DNA from: Variovorax paradoxus
GTDB taxonomy: Bacteria > Pseudomonadota > Gammaproteobacteria > Burkholderiales > Burkholderiaceae_C
NCBI RefSeq assembly: GCF_009755665.1
Contig: NZ_CP046622.1
Span: 1,612,001 to 1,676,000 of the forward strand
Direction: 5' to 3'
Length of the DNA: 64,000 nt
The notes below the pieces were generated by a model, which saw only the letters and a program-made list of their open reading frames with translations, was not told where the DNA came from and ran no database searches. Within the stretch, counting starts at the first letter, position 1. Every line of letters begins with the position of its first letter. This document shows positions 44,346 to 52,653 of the stretch, piece after piece. A program made the translations under genes and the position numbers.

Positions 44346-45401
44346 ATGACGTGGGACGTCGCGCTGATCCTCATCACCGATGGCCTGGCCAACGGTGCCG
44401 TCTATCTGCTCGCCGGGCTCGGGCTGGTGCTGATCTTTTCGGTCACGCGGGTGGTGTTCGTGCCGTTCGGCGACATCGCGGCCTTTGCGGCACTGTCGCT
44501 GGCTGCCTTCGAAACCGGCCGCGTGCCCCCGACCATCGGCATGGTGGCGGTGCTCACGGCGCTGGCGCTGGTAACCGAAGTCGGCAGCCTGCTGCGGCGC
44601 GGTGAGGTCGCCCGCATTCCGAAGGCGGTGCTGATGTGGGGCGTGTTGCCCGCGATTCCCTGCGTGCTTGCATGGCTTGCGGCGCGGCCGGGCGTGCCGG
44701 TGGCGGTGCATATCGCGGTGGCGGTGCTCCTGGTGGTGCCCATCGCGCCGCTGCTGGCGCGGGTGGTGTTTCAGCCGATTGCCGACGCGTCGGTGCTGGT
44801 GCTGCTGATCGTGTCGCTGGCGCTGCACTTCCTGCTCTCGGGCCTGGGCCTGTTGTTCTTCGGCCCTGAAGGCTCGCGCACCACGCCGCTCACGAGCGCG
44901 GTGTTCACGCTGGGCGACGGGTTCACGGTCAGCGGCCAGGTGGTGCTGATGGTGGGCGCGGCCATTGTGCTGAGCGGGTTGTTCTTCCTGGTGTTCGAGC
45001 GCACGGTGGCCGGCAAGGCGCTGCGCGCCACGGCCGTCAACCGCGTGGGTGCGCGGCTGGTCGGCATCCGGCCGGTGCGCACGGCGCTGCTGGCCTACGG
45101 TTGTGCATCGCTGCTGGCCGGGCTCATCGGCGTGCTGATCGCGCCGGTGACGACCATGTACTACGACTCGGGTTTCATCATCGGCCTGAAGGCGTTCGTG
45201 GCCGCAATCATCGGCGGGCTCGTGAGCTATCCGATGACGGCCGTGGGCGCGCTCGCGGTCGGCGTGGTGGAAAGCTTTGCGTCTTTCTGGAGCGGTGCGC
45301 TGAAAGACGTGATCGTGTTCAGCCTGCTCATACCGGTGCTGATGCTGCGCTCCTTCATGGCCGCGCACTCCGAAGAGGAAGAAGACGAGGTGGAGCAATG
45401 A
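44346..45401 (+). CDS. branched-chain-type ABC transporter permease (LivH-like)
   Basis: A 351-residue inner-membrane permease with 8-9 hydrophobic segments. LivH features: DGLANGAVYLLAGLGLVLIFSVTRVV at the N-terminus and the cytoplasmic loop GKALRATAVNRVGARLVGI that contacts the ATPase. It is longer than typical LivH (~300), with an extra stretch around residues 65-135, and ends in a very acidic tail EEEEDEVEQ. It overlaps the permease-ATPase fusion gene by 4 bases. Confidence 0.92.
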   Translation: MTWDVALILITDGLANGAVYLLAGLGLVLIFSVTRVVFVPFGDIAAFAALSLAAFETGRVPPTIGMVAVLTALALVTEVGSLLRRGEVARIPKAVLMWGVLPAIPCVLAWLAARPGVPVAVHIAVAVLLVVPIAPLLARVVFQPIADASVLVLLIVSLALHFLLSGLGLLFFGPEGSRTTPLTSAVFTLGDGFTVSGQVVLMVGAAIVLSGLFFLVFERTVAGKALRATAVNRVGARLVGIRPVRTALLAYGCASLLAGLIGVLIAPVTTMYYDSGFIIGLKAFVAAIIGGLVSYPMTAVGALAVGVVESFASFWSGALKDVIVFSLLIPVLMLRSFMAAHSEEEEDEVEQ

Positions 45402-47185
45402 ACGGCAACCGCAAACGCATGGGCTTGATCGCCCTGGTCGTCGTCGTGCTGGCGCTGGTGCCGGCGGTGGCGGGCAGCTTCACCGTTTCTCTGCTCAACG
45501 ACATCGGCATCGGCGCGCTGGTGGCGCTCGGGCTGGTGCTGCTCACCGGCGTGGGCGGTGCAACCTCGTTCGGGCAGGCGGCCTTCGTGGGAATCGCGGC
45601 CTATGCGACGGCGTGGCTCACGACCACGCAGGGCATGTCTCCATGGATCGGCCTTCTGTTCGCGCTGCTGCTCACCGGGCTCTCGGCGCTCGCCATCGGC
45701 ATGCTCACGCTTCGGCTGGGCGGGCACTTCCTGCCGCTGAGCACCATCGCCTGGGGGTTGTCCATCGCAATGCTGTTCGGCAACGTCGATGCGCTCGGGC
45801 GCCATACGGGGCTGTCGAACATTCCGGCGCTGCAGGTCGCGGGCTGGTCGCTGGCCGATCCGCGGTCGATGTACTACCTGATCTGGGTGGTGGTCGGGAT
45901 CGCCTGCCTGTTCAGCCACAACCTGCTGCAGTCGCGCCCGGGCCGGGCGATTCGCGGGCTGCGCGGCGGTGCCACGCTGCTGGCCAGCGTGGGGGCGGAT
46001 GCCTACCGCGTGCGGCTCACGCTGTTTGTGACGGCCGCGCTCTTTGCGGGGCTGGCTGGTTGGCTCTATGCGCACATGAACCGCTTCGTGAGCCCGTCCC
46101 CGTTCGACGTGCGCGCGAGCATCGAGTATTTGCTGATGGCGGTGGCCGGCGGGCTCGGGCAACTGGCTGGCGCGCTGGTGGGCGCGGCCCTGGTGCTGGT
46201 GCTGAAGAACGGCCTGCAAGACGTGCTGCCCATGCTCACGCAGCGTGCCGGGCAGCTGGAGGCGGTGGCGTTCGCAACGCTGTTCATTCTGCTGCTGCAC
46301 TTTGCGCGGGGCGGCGTCATGGGCCTGCTGCGGCGCTGGATGCGCCGCAAGGGCGGCACCCACGGTTCATCACGCTACGACGCACCCGCGGTCGATCCGC
46401 TGCCGCATCGCCAGTTGCCCGCGCGCGGCACGCAGGTGCTGTCGGTGAAAGGCGCCGTCAAGCGCTTCGGCGGGCTCGTGGCTGTTAACGACGTGAGCTT
46501 CGAAGTGAATGCGGGCGAGATCATCGGTTTGATCGGCCCGAACGGCGCGGGCAAGTCGACGATGTTCAACCTGCTGACGTGCACGCTGCCGATGAGCGCG
46601 GGCCAGGTGCGCTTTCTGGAGCATGACATCGCCGGCATGCCGCAGCGCCAGGTGGCGCGGCTGGGGCTGGCGCGCACCTTCCAGCACGTAAAGCTGCGGC
46701 CGCACATGAGCCTGCTCGACAACGTGGCGCTGGGCGCGCATTCGCGCACGCGCTCGGGTGTCTTGAAGGCCGGCCTGCGGCTGGACCGCACCGAGGAAAA
46801 GCAGATCCTGCAGGAGGCGCAGCGCCAGCTCGACCGTATCGGCCTGGGCGACCGCGCACATGAGCTCGCAGGCAGCCTGCCGCTGGGCACGCAGCGCATT
46901 CTCGAAATTGCGCGCGCGCTGGCTGCAGACCCGGTGCTGCTGGTGCTCGACGAGCCCGCGGCGGGCCTGCGCCGCAAGGAAAAGATGGCGCTCGGCGACT
47001 TGCTTCGCAAACTGCGCGAAGAGGGCGTGACCATCCTGATCGTGGAACACGACATGGACTTCGTGATGAAACTGGTGGACCGGTTGGTGGTGATGAACTT
47101 CGGCTCCAAGCTCGTGGAGGGCGTGCCGTCCGCGGTGCGTGCCGACGAGCGTGTGCAGGCGGCCTACCTGGGGAGCGTTGTATGA
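45398..47185 (+). CDS. LivM permease fused to LivG ATPase
   Basis: A 595-residue fusion of two subunits normally separate. Residues ~1-310 are a LivM-type permease ([42 protein letters not shown]); residues ~345-595 are a LivG ATPase with Walker [10 protein letters not shown], Walker [12 protein letters not shown] and H-loop VEHDMD. The signature motif is degenerate, LPLGTQ instead of LSxGQQ. A ~30-residue polar linker joins them. The LivG half should pair with the LivF that follows (ATGA overlap), giving a LivH/LivM-G/LivF importer. Confidence 0.93.
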   Translation: MNGNRKRMGLIALVVVVLALVPAVAGSFTVSLLNDIGIGALVALGLVLLTGVGGATSFGQAAFVGIAAYATAWLTTTQGMSPWIGLLFALLLTGLSALAIGMLTLRLGGHFLPLSTIAWGLSIAMLFGNVDALGRHTGLSNIPALQVAGWSLADPRSMYYLIWVVVGIACLFSHNLLQSRPGRAIRGLRGGATLLASVGADAYRVRLTLFVTAALFAGLAGWLYAHMNRFVSPSPFDVRASIEYLLMAVAGGLGQLAGALVGAALVLVLKNGLQDVLPMLTQRAGQLEAVAFATLFILLLHFARGGVMGLLRRWMRRKGGTHGSSRYDAPAVDPLPHRQLPARGTQVLSVKGAVKRFGGLVAVNDVSFEVNAGEIIGLIGPNGAGKSTMFNLLTCTLPMSAGQVRFLEHDIAGMPQRQVARLGLARTFQHVKLRPHMSLLDNVALGAHSRTRSGVLKAGLRLDRTEEKQILQEAQRQLDRIGLGDRAHELAGSLPLGTQRILEIARALAADPVLLVLDEPAAGLRRKEKMALGDLLRKLREEGVTILIVEHDMDFVMKLVDRLVVMNFGSKLVEGVPSAVRADERVQAAYLGSVV

Positions 47186-47913
47186 CCGCGATGCTGGAGA
47201 TTGGCGATCTGCACGTGTCGTATGGGCAGGTGGAGGCCGTGCGAGGCGTTTCGCTCGACCTGCAGCCGGGGCAGATCATCTCGGTGATCGGCCCCAACGG
47301 TGCGGGCAAAACCACGCTGCTGGCCGCTGCCATGGGCCTGCTGCCCTGCAAGGGCACGCTGCGCTTCGAGGGCGAAGACCTGCAAGGGCTGGATGTGGAG
47401 GCGCGCGTGGAGCGCGGCCTGTGCCTTGTGCCCGAGAAGCGGGAGCTGTTCGGCGAGCTCACCGTGCTCGACAACCTGCAGCTCGGCGCCTATGCCAAGC
47501 GGCTGCGAGGCGACGCGATGAAGAAGCGGCTGCAATCGGTATATGACCGTTTTCCGCGGCTCGCGGAGCGACGTGCGCAGCGCGCCGACACGCTCTCGGG
47601 CGGCGAGCGGCAGATGCTGGCGGTGGGCCGTGCGCTCATGTCCGCGCCGCGCCTGCTGATGCTCGACGAGCCCAGCCTCGGCCTTGCACCGCTGATCGTG
47701 CGGGACATTCTCACCATCGTGCGCAAGCTGCGCGAAGACGGCGTATCGATCCTGCTGGTGGAGCAGAACGCGCGCGCCGCACTCGAAACCTCGGACCACG
47801 GCTACGTGCTGGAAACCGGCGAGATCGCGCTTTCGGGCGCTTCGGCCGAACTGGCGAGCGACCCTCGTGTGCAGGCCACCTATCTTGGCGGAGGCACGCA
47901 CGATGACGAGTGA
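47182..47913 (+). CDS. branched-chain-type ABC transporter ATPase (LivF-like)
   Basis: A 243-residue ATPase. Walker [10 protein letters not shown], signature LSGGERQ, Walker [12 protein letters not shown] and LVEQN (H-loop with Gln, as usual in LivF). It completes the importer with the fused LivM-G. It overlaps the fusion gene by 4 bases upstream and the second acyl-CoA ligase by 11 bases downstream, so uptake and activation of the substrate are made from one message. Confidence 0.94.
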   Translation: MTAMLEIGDLHVSYGQVEAVRGVSLDLQPGQIISVIGPNGAGKTTLLAAAMGLLPCKGTLRFEGEDLQGLDVEARVERGLCLVPEKRELFGELTVLDNLQLGAYAKRLRGDAMKKRLQSVYDRFPRLAERRAQRADTLSGGERQMLAVGRALMSAPRLLMLDEPSLGLAPLIVRDILTIVRKLREDGVSILLVEQNARAALETSDHGYVLETGEIALSGASAELASDPRVQATYLGGGTHDDE

Positions 47914-49501
47914 ACCGCGCTCGGTGCCACCGGCGCAGCGCACGCTGCCCGCCATGCTGCAGCGCCAGGCCGCGATGTTCGGCACGCGCCCATTGCTGCG
48001 CATTGCGGGCTCTCGCTGGTCGCACGCCGACGCGGCAGAAGCAGCCGGCGCTCGCGGCGGCGCGCTCACGCAAGCCGGTGTCGAGCGGGGAGACCGCGTG
48101 GCCGTGATGTGCGGCAACCGCATCGAGTTTCTTGAAACCTTTCTCGGTGCCGGTTGGATCGGCGCTTCGACGGTGCCGATCAACACTGCCTCCATGGGGC
48201 CGCAGATCGGGTACTTTCTTGCGCACAGCGAAGCGAAGCTGCTGGTCATCGAGGCCGGCTTTCTGAACCGCCTGCAGGCTGCGGACCTGGAGCGAACGAA
48301 GCTCAAGGAAATCTGGGTCGTCGGCGAGGCGGCCGACGGCGAACCCGCCGCGTGGCTGGCACCGGCCGGCGTGCGCGTGCTGGCGTATCCCTCCGGCAGC
48401 GCAGCTGTTGGGCCGGCCGATGTTCAGCCCGGCGACCCGCTCGCCATTCTGTATACCTCGGGCACTACCGGTCCCGCCAAGGGCGTGGTCTGCCCGCACG
48501 CGCAGTATTTCTGGTGGGGTGTGAACAGCGCCGAGGTGCTCGGCGTGGCGGCGGACGACGTGCTGTGCACCACGCTGCCGCTCTTTCACATCAATGCGCT
48601 CAACACCCTTGCGCAAGCTGCGCTTACAGGCGCTGAAGTCGTCTTCGAAACGCGCTTCTCGGCCTCGGGCTTCTGGCCTTCGATGCATGCGAACGGTGCC
48701 ACCGTGGTCTACCTGCTGGGCGCCATGGTGCCGATACTGCTTGCGCAACCCGCGGGCGAGGGCGAGCGCAACCATCGCGTGCGCATCGGCCTCGGGCCTG
48801 GTGTGCCCGATGCCGCCGGCAAGGCGTTCTTCGAGCGCACCGGCGTGCGCCTGCTTGAGGGCTATGGTTCCACCGAGACCAACTTTGCCATTGCCACCGC
48901 GCCCGATTCGCCACGCGGCGGCGTCATGGGGTGGCTGCGGCCCGGCTTCCAGGCGCGCGTTGCCGATGAAAGCGACGTAGAGCTGCCCCCCGGAGAAGCC
49001 GGTGAGCTGCTGCTGCGCGCAGACGAACCGTATGCCTTCGCGAGCGGCTACTTCAACATGCCCGAAAAGACGGTGGAGGCCTGGCGCAACCTCTGGTTTC
49101 ATACCGGCGACCGCGTGGTGCGCGAAACCGACGGAGCCTTCAGGTTTGTCGACCGCATCAAGGACGCGATCCGCCGGCGCGGCGAAAACATATCGTCGTT
49201 CGAAGTGGAGCAGGTGCTGCTGAGCCATCGCAGCGTTGCGTCTTGCGCGGTGTACCCGGTGCGTTCCGAACTGGCAGAAGACGAAGTCATGGCCGCGCTG
49301 GTGCCGCGCGAGGGCGAACGCATCGATCCGCTCGAACTGATGAGCTTCTGCGAAAGCCGCCTGCCGTACTTTGCGGTGCCCCGCTATGTCGATGTATTGC
49401 CCGACCTGCCGCGCACCGAGAACGGCAAGGTGCAGAAGTTCAAGCTGCGCGAGCGCGGTGTCAGCACGCAGACCTGGGACCGTGCGCTGAACAGGCGATG
49501 A
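47903..49501 (+). CDS. acyl-CoA ligase (AMP-binding enzyme) 2
   Basis: A 532-residue ANL-superfamily ligase, distinct from the first. Motifs: [42 protein letters not shown], and catalytic Lys in TENGKVQK. It resembles crotonobetaine/carnitine or aryl-acid CoA ligases. Placed directly after the importer, it may trap the incoming acid as a CoA ester (for example indole-3-acetate or anthranilate). Which ligase acts on which intermediate is not determined by sequence. Confidence 0.9.
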   Translation: MTSEPRSVPPAQRTLPAMLQRQAAMFGTRPLLRIAGSRWSHADAAEAAGARGGALTQAGVERGDRVAVMCGNRIEFLETFLGAGWIGASTVPINTASMGPQIGYFLAHSEAKLLVIEAGFLNRLQAADLERTKLKEIWVVGEAADGEPAAWLAPAGVRVLAYPSGSAAVGPADVQPGDPLAILYTSGTTGPAKGVVCPHAQYFWWGVNSAEVLGVAADDVLCTTLPLFHINALNTLAQAALTGAEVVFETRFSASGFWPSMHANGATVVYLLGAMVPILLAQPAGEGERNHRVRIGLGPGVPDAAGKAFFERTGVRLLEGYGSTETNFAIATAPDSPRGGVMGWLRPGFQARVADESDVELPPGEAGELLLRADEPYAFASGYFNMPEKTVEAWRNLWFHTGDRVVRETDGAFRFVDRIKDAIRRRGENISSFEVEQVLLSHRSVASCAVYPVRSELAEDEVMAALVPREGERIDPLELMSFCESRLPYFAVPRYVDVLPDLPRTENGKVQKFKLRERGVSTQTWDRALNRR

Positions 49502-49512
49502 GCCACAATCGC

Positions 49513-49530
49513 TAAAATAGTTCAGAACTA
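49513..49530 (+). promoter_or_regulatory. promoter and candidate MarR operator before the SDR-MarR genes
   Basis: A -10 like TAAAAT (49513-49518) is overlapped and followed by a perfect inverted repeat TAGTTC-A-GAACTA (49518-49530). The site would cover the transcription start of the SDR gene and of the co-transcribed MarR gene, as expected for an autorepressor. No good -35 is seen. Confidence 0.5.
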
Positions 49531-49542
49531 AACATTTCAGGC

Positions 49543-50319
49543 ATGCAAGCAAATTCATTGAAGGGCCGCCATGCCCTGGTAACCGGCGCCGCACGCGGCA
49601 TCGGCGCCGAAATCGCCCGTACCCTGGCCGCCGAAGGCGCCACGCTGACCTTGCTCGGGCGCGACATCGATTCGCTTCAACGCGCGGCTGTCTCGCTCCC
49701 GGGCCAAGGCCACGGGGTTGCGGCCGCCGATGTGGCCGATTCGCAAGCGGTGCAGGCTGCCTTCGCGCAGGCGCGCGCCGGGCGAGGGCCCGTCGCGATC
49801 CTGGTGAACAACGCCGGCGCCGCAGAAAGCGCGCCTTTTCTCAAGACTTCGGTCGAGCTCTGGCAGCGCATGCTGTCGGTCAACCTGACAGGCAGTTTCT
49901 TGTGCGCTCAAGCGGCGCTGCCCGATATGCTCGAGGCGGGCTGGGGCCGCATCGTGAATATTGCGAGCACCGCCGGCCAGAAAGGCTATGCCTATGTGGC
50001 CGCCTACACGGCTGCCAAGCACGGGGTGATCGGGCTCACGCGCTCGCTTGCGCTCGAAGTGGCCCGCAAGGGCGTGACGGTGAACGCGGTATGCCCCGGC
50101 TACACCGACACCGACATCCTGCGCGCGAGCGTCGCCAATGTGGTGGGCAAGACCGGCCGCAGCGAAGCCGATGCGCTGGCCGAGTTTGCCAACGTCAATC
50201 CGCAGCGGCGCATCGTGCAGCCCGCCGAGGTGGCCGATGCGGTGCGCTGGCTGTGCGGCGAGGGCGCTGCGTCTGTCACGGGGCAGTCAATATCGGTTTC
50301 CGGCGGGGAGGTCATGTAA
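49543..50319 (+). CDS. SDR family NAD(P)-dependent oxidoreductase
   Basis: A 258-residue classical SDR close to 3-hydroxybutyrate or 3-hydroxyacyl-CoA dehydrogenases. Motifs intact: TGAARGIG (15-22), NNAG, and YTAAKHG active site. It is preceded by its own candidate promoter and operator, and its stop overlaps the MarR gene start (TAATG), so it is directly tied to the regulator. It may oxidise a hydroxylated pathway intermediate; the substrate is unknown. Confidence 0.88.
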   Translation: MQANSLKGRHALVTGAARGIGAEIARTLAAEGATLTLLGRDIDSLQRAAVSLPGQGHGVAAADVADSQAVQAAFAQARAGRGPVAILVNNAGAAESAPFLKTSVELWQRMLSVNLTGSFLCAQAALPDMLEAGWGRIVNIASTAGQKGYAYVAAYTAAKHGVIGLTRSLALEVARKGVTVNAVCPGYTDTDILRASVANVVGKTGRSEADALAEFANVNPQRRIVQPAEVADAVRWLCGEGAASVTGQSISVSGGEVM

Positions 50320-50846
50320 TGCGCAACGATGCCTCGCACGCCGCGCTCAGCGACGCCGAAGAACTCGGCCACGAGGCACGTGCGGGCCGTGAAGACCACG
50401 CCATGCTCAAGCTGTGGCTGCGCATGCTTGCAAGCACCACGCAGATCGAAGCCGAAATTCGGCGCCGGCTGCGCGAGCGCTTCGGCATTTCGCTGGCGCG
50501 CTTCGACTACATGGCGCAGCTCTATCGCTACGAAGAGGGCCTGAAGATGCGCGTGCTGTCGCGCTACCTGATGGTGACGGGCGGCAACGTCACCGGGCTG
50601 ACGGACGAACTCGAGCGCGACGGCGTGGTGGGGCGCGCGCACAGCCCCGACGATCGGCGCTCGTGGATCGTGAGCCTCACGCCCAAGGGCCGCGCCAGCT
50701 TCGAGGCCATGGCCAAGGAGCACGAGCAATGGATTCTCGAAATGTTCTCGGGCCTGGACATGAAGACCGTGAAGCAGATGCATGCGCAACTCGGGCAACT
50801 TCGCGTGCACGTGATGCGCAGCGAGCCGTCGGGCGAGGAGGGCTGA
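50319..50846 (+). CDS. MarR family transcriptional regulator (distal)
   Basis: A 175-residue winged-helix regulator, unlike the first MarR in sequence. HTH region MRVLSRYLMVTGGNVTGLTDELERDGVV, wing PDDRRSWIVSLTPKG. The first ~25 residues are acidic and probably disordered. It starts on the last base of the SDR stop codon and shares one base with the thioesterase start. It is the second MarR bracketing the locus; the palindrome at 49518-49530 is its most plausible target. Confidence 0.9.
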   Translation: MRNDASHAALSDAEELGHEARAGREDHAMLKLWLRMLASTTQIEAEIRRRLRERFGISLARFDYMAQLYRYEEGLKMRVLSRYLMVTGGNVTGLTDELERDGVVGRAHSPDDRRSWIVSLTPKGRASFEAMAKEHEQWILEMFSGLDMKTVKQMHAQLGQLRVHVMRSEPSGEEG

Positions 50847-51301
50847 TGAGCGCAAGCGAGCCGCGTGCGCCCCACGCCGAGTTCCGCCGCGCGCGGATGA
50901 TCCGCTTTTCCGACTGCGATCCGGCGGGCATCGTGTTCTACCCGCAGTACTTCGTCATGCTCAATGGGCTGGTGGAAGACTGGGTGAGCGAAGGGCTTGG
51001 CATCGACTACCACGCGCTCATCTCGGAGCGGCGCATCGGCTTGCCCACGGTTCGGCTCGAAGCCGACTTTCGCGCGGTGAGCCGCATGGGCGACCAGGTC
51101 GCACTCGGCCTTTCTGTCGAACGGCTGGGCTCACGCTCGATGGCGCTCGTCCTGCGCTGTTTCGAGCCTGCCAGCGGCGAACTGCGCATGCAAGTGAAGC
51201 AGGTTCTGGTGACGACTTCGCTCGAGAGCCATCGTGCGGTGGAAATTCCGCAAGACTTGCGCGCGGCCATCCTGCGCGCGTCGCGCTCTTCTGCCGCGTG
51301 A
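50846..51301 (+). CDS. acyl-CoA thioesterase, 4-hydroxybenzoyl-CoA type
   Basis: A 151-residue hotdog-fold thioesterase. The active-site segment FSDCDPAGIVFYPQYF with the catalytic Asp is typical of the 4-hydroxybenzoyl-CoA thioesterase group. It would release an aromatic acid from its CoA ester, for example an aryl-acetate or anthranilate, at the end of the pathway or as an overflow valve. It is the last gene of the locus, co-translated with the MarR gene (TGATG). Confidence 0.9.
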   Translation: MSASEPRAPHAEFRRARMIRFSDCDPAGIVFYPQYFVMLNGLVEDWVSEGLGIDYHALISERRIGLPTVRLEADFRAVSRMGDQVALGLSVERLGSRSMALVLRCFEPASGELRMQVKQVLVTTSLESHRAVEIPQDLRAAILRASRSSAA

Positions 51302-51310
51302 AGAAAAAGG

Positions 51311-51700
51311 TCAGGACTGCGGCTCTTCGCTCGGCCCGCGTGCGCGCTGCTTGAGCCAGCCGCTGAGCTCTTTTTTCCCCTTTGCATTGGCCTGGCGCCA
51401 GGCCTCGCGCGCGGCCGCAATGAAGCGCTCTTCGGCCGCGTCGGGCACTTCGGAGGCGCGGTCTTCCTTGTCGAGCCAGCCAGTTTCCACTTCGCAGTGC
51501 TGCTCGATCTGCCGCGCGAGCTTGTCGCCGATGGGCCGCGAACTCTTGATCTGGCTCCACATGCTGGGGGAGATCTCGATCTTCCTGGCAAAGGCCTGGT
51601 CCAGCCCCTTGGCGGGCAGTCCGGCTGCAATGGCCCCTTCAAGAAAGCGGCGGTGCAGCGCAAGAGCATTGCGGCGACGCGCGACGGTGAGATTGGGCAC
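51311..51700 (-). CDS. hypothetical HTH-like protein
   Basis: A 129-residue protein I cannot assign to a named family. Residues 15-75 look like a helix-turn-helix of the phage-repressor kind (LDQAFARKIEISPSMWSQIKSSRPIGDKLARQIE), and WLDKED follows. The C-terminus is basic and ends in a charged tail (EAWRQANAKGKKELSGWL). The start codon appears to be GTG at 51700. A perfect 21-bp palindrome 54 bases upstream suggests autoregulation. Confidence 0.7.
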   Translation of the reverse strand: MPNLTVARRRNALALHRRFLEGAIAAGLPAKGLDQAFARKIEISPSMWSQIKSSRPIGDKLARQIEQHCEVETGWLDKEDRASEVPDAAEERFIAAAREAWRQANAKGKKELSGWLKQRARGPSEEPQS

Positions 51701-51753
51701 TGTTTGAAAACGACAACAAGGGGACGAGAACGATTGTCCCGGTTGTCGATGGT

Positions 51754-51774
51754 GCCGTAAACACTGTTTACGGC
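51754..51774. promoter_or_regulatory. 21-bp perfect palindrome, candidate operator
   Basis: Arms GCCGTAAACA and TGTTTACGGC around a single central C. It is upstream of the minus-strand HTH gene and 40 bases from the end of a convergent-side small gene. A second, imperfect inverted repeat (GGGAC...GTCCC) lies at ~51721-51740. It is well suited as a dimer site for the HTH protein. Confidence 0.55.
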
Positions 51775-51813
51775 TCGAAAGGGCAAAGAACCGCGGTACC
51801 CCGGGGTGGAGGC

Positions 51814-51993
51814 TCAGCGGCTGAAGCCGCCGAAGACGCCGTAGGCGATGATCCCGGCGGTTGCAAGGCCGCCGACGATCAGGCAGATCACCTTGGTGGT
51901 GCGGCCGCTGCGGCGGCTTGAACGGGCCCAGTGCTCCGGACCGATAAGGTCGATGGGAACAGTGGGTTTGCCTAAGTCTGACGCCTTTTCCAT
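51814..51993 (-). CDS. small single-pass membrane protein, 59 residues
   Basis: A small protein of unknown function. The first ~32 residues are polar (MEKASDLGKPTVPIDLIG, then RSSRRSGRTTK); residues ~34-55 form one transmembrane helix (VICLIVGGLATAGIIAYGVF). The positive cluster before the helix predicts an N-in orientation. The ATG at 51993 has AGGA-like TCCTG on the complementary strand upstream; a longer start at 52029 is less likely. Confidence 0.55.
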   Translation of the reverse strand: MEKASDLGKPTVPIDLIGPEHWARSSRRSGRTTKVICLIVGGLATAGIIAYGVFGGFSR

Positions 51994-52022
51994 GACAGGA
52001 AATATAGCGTAGCCCGCGAGGC

Positions 52023-52051
52023 GGAACAAAAAAATACCCGCCTAGGCGGGT
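52023..52051 (-). terminator. Rho-independent terminator on the minus strand with no assigned gene
   Basis: The perfect 16-base palindrome ACCCGCCTAGGCGGGT (52036-52051) is followed, reading the minus strand, by a run of seven Ts. It should end a transcript coming from about 52060-52210 on the minus strand, where no convincing protein gene exists. Confidence 0.6.
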
Positions 52052-52189
52052 GCAACGAGCTTGAGCTTCGAAACCTTATGCGCCCCTATCGTCGGAGTTC
52101 TTGTTCTTCTTGCGATGCATGACAGCAACCCGCAAGATGCCATGCCAATCGCCTTTTCGGCGCGGGACAGGGCCGAATGCTGGTGAAAT

Positions 52190-52204
52190 CACTTTAGAAA
52201 AGTG
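52190..52204 (+). promoter_or_regulatory. short inverted repeat before the 132-residue gene
   Basis: CACTTT-AGA-AAAGTG, fifteen bases before the start codon at 52219. It could be a small operator or an mRNA hairpin over the ribosome-binding region; nothing more can be said. Confidence 0.3.
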
Positions 52205-52218
52205 TGAAATATTGCCGT

Positions 52219-52617
52219 ATGGACAAAGAAATCATCACCGAAAGCCTGAAGCGAGCGTTGGAAAGCTGGGTTCGCCACGCTTCCGCCGAACAACTGTGGA
52301 GTGTGCTCCAGGCGGGCGGCCTGGGTGCTTCCATCCACGTGGAAGGCGATGCCGTTCACGTCCGCGTCGACCTTGGCGGGCCGCCCAACCCGCTGTCGGA
52401 GTTGGGCCGAACCGACGGGCGCCTGCCGGTTACCGAGGCTTTTCTAGGCGAGAGCGCTATCTGGGGCAAGCCGCCGCCGCAAGGCGACGAAACGCGCGAG
52501 CAATGGTTCTTGGCGAGCGAACTGGCCCAGCAGCATGCCCGGCAATACCTGATTGCGGAAGCGGGCGAGAAGCGCGAGCTGTTGTCGCGCTTTGCCGAAG
52601 GGTGGATGGCGGGTTGA
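52219..52617 (+). CDS. hypothetical protein, 132 residues
   Basis: No family recognised. A soluble, slightly acidic protein: helix-rich N-terminus (MDKEIITESLKRALESWVRHASAEQLW), a strand pair (SIHVEGDAVHVRVDLGG), and a helical C-terminus (ARQYLIAEAGEKRELLSRFAEGW). No signal or membrane segment. The ATG at 52219 is preferred over upstream near-starts. It is convergent with the GAD-like gene. Confidence 0.65.
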   Translation: MDKEIITESLKRALESWVRHASAEQLWSVLQAGGLGASIHVEGDAVHVRVDLGGPPNPLSELGRTDGRLPVTEAFLGESAIWGKPPPQGDETREQWFLASELAQQHARQYLIAEAGEKRELLSRFAEGWMAG

Positions 52618-52653
52618 AGGACCGCCGGCTACGGCAAGCGGCGCGGGCCTGCC

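Noticed and set aside
47711..49594. 627-codon minus-strand frame opposite livF and the second CoA ligase
   Set aside because: Antisense artefact; both sense genes have all expected motifs.
52052..52150. Short minus-strand frames of 14 and 33 codons before the orphan terminator
   Set aside because: No ribosome-binding site or conserved pattern; reported as a possible RNA rather than as a protein gene.
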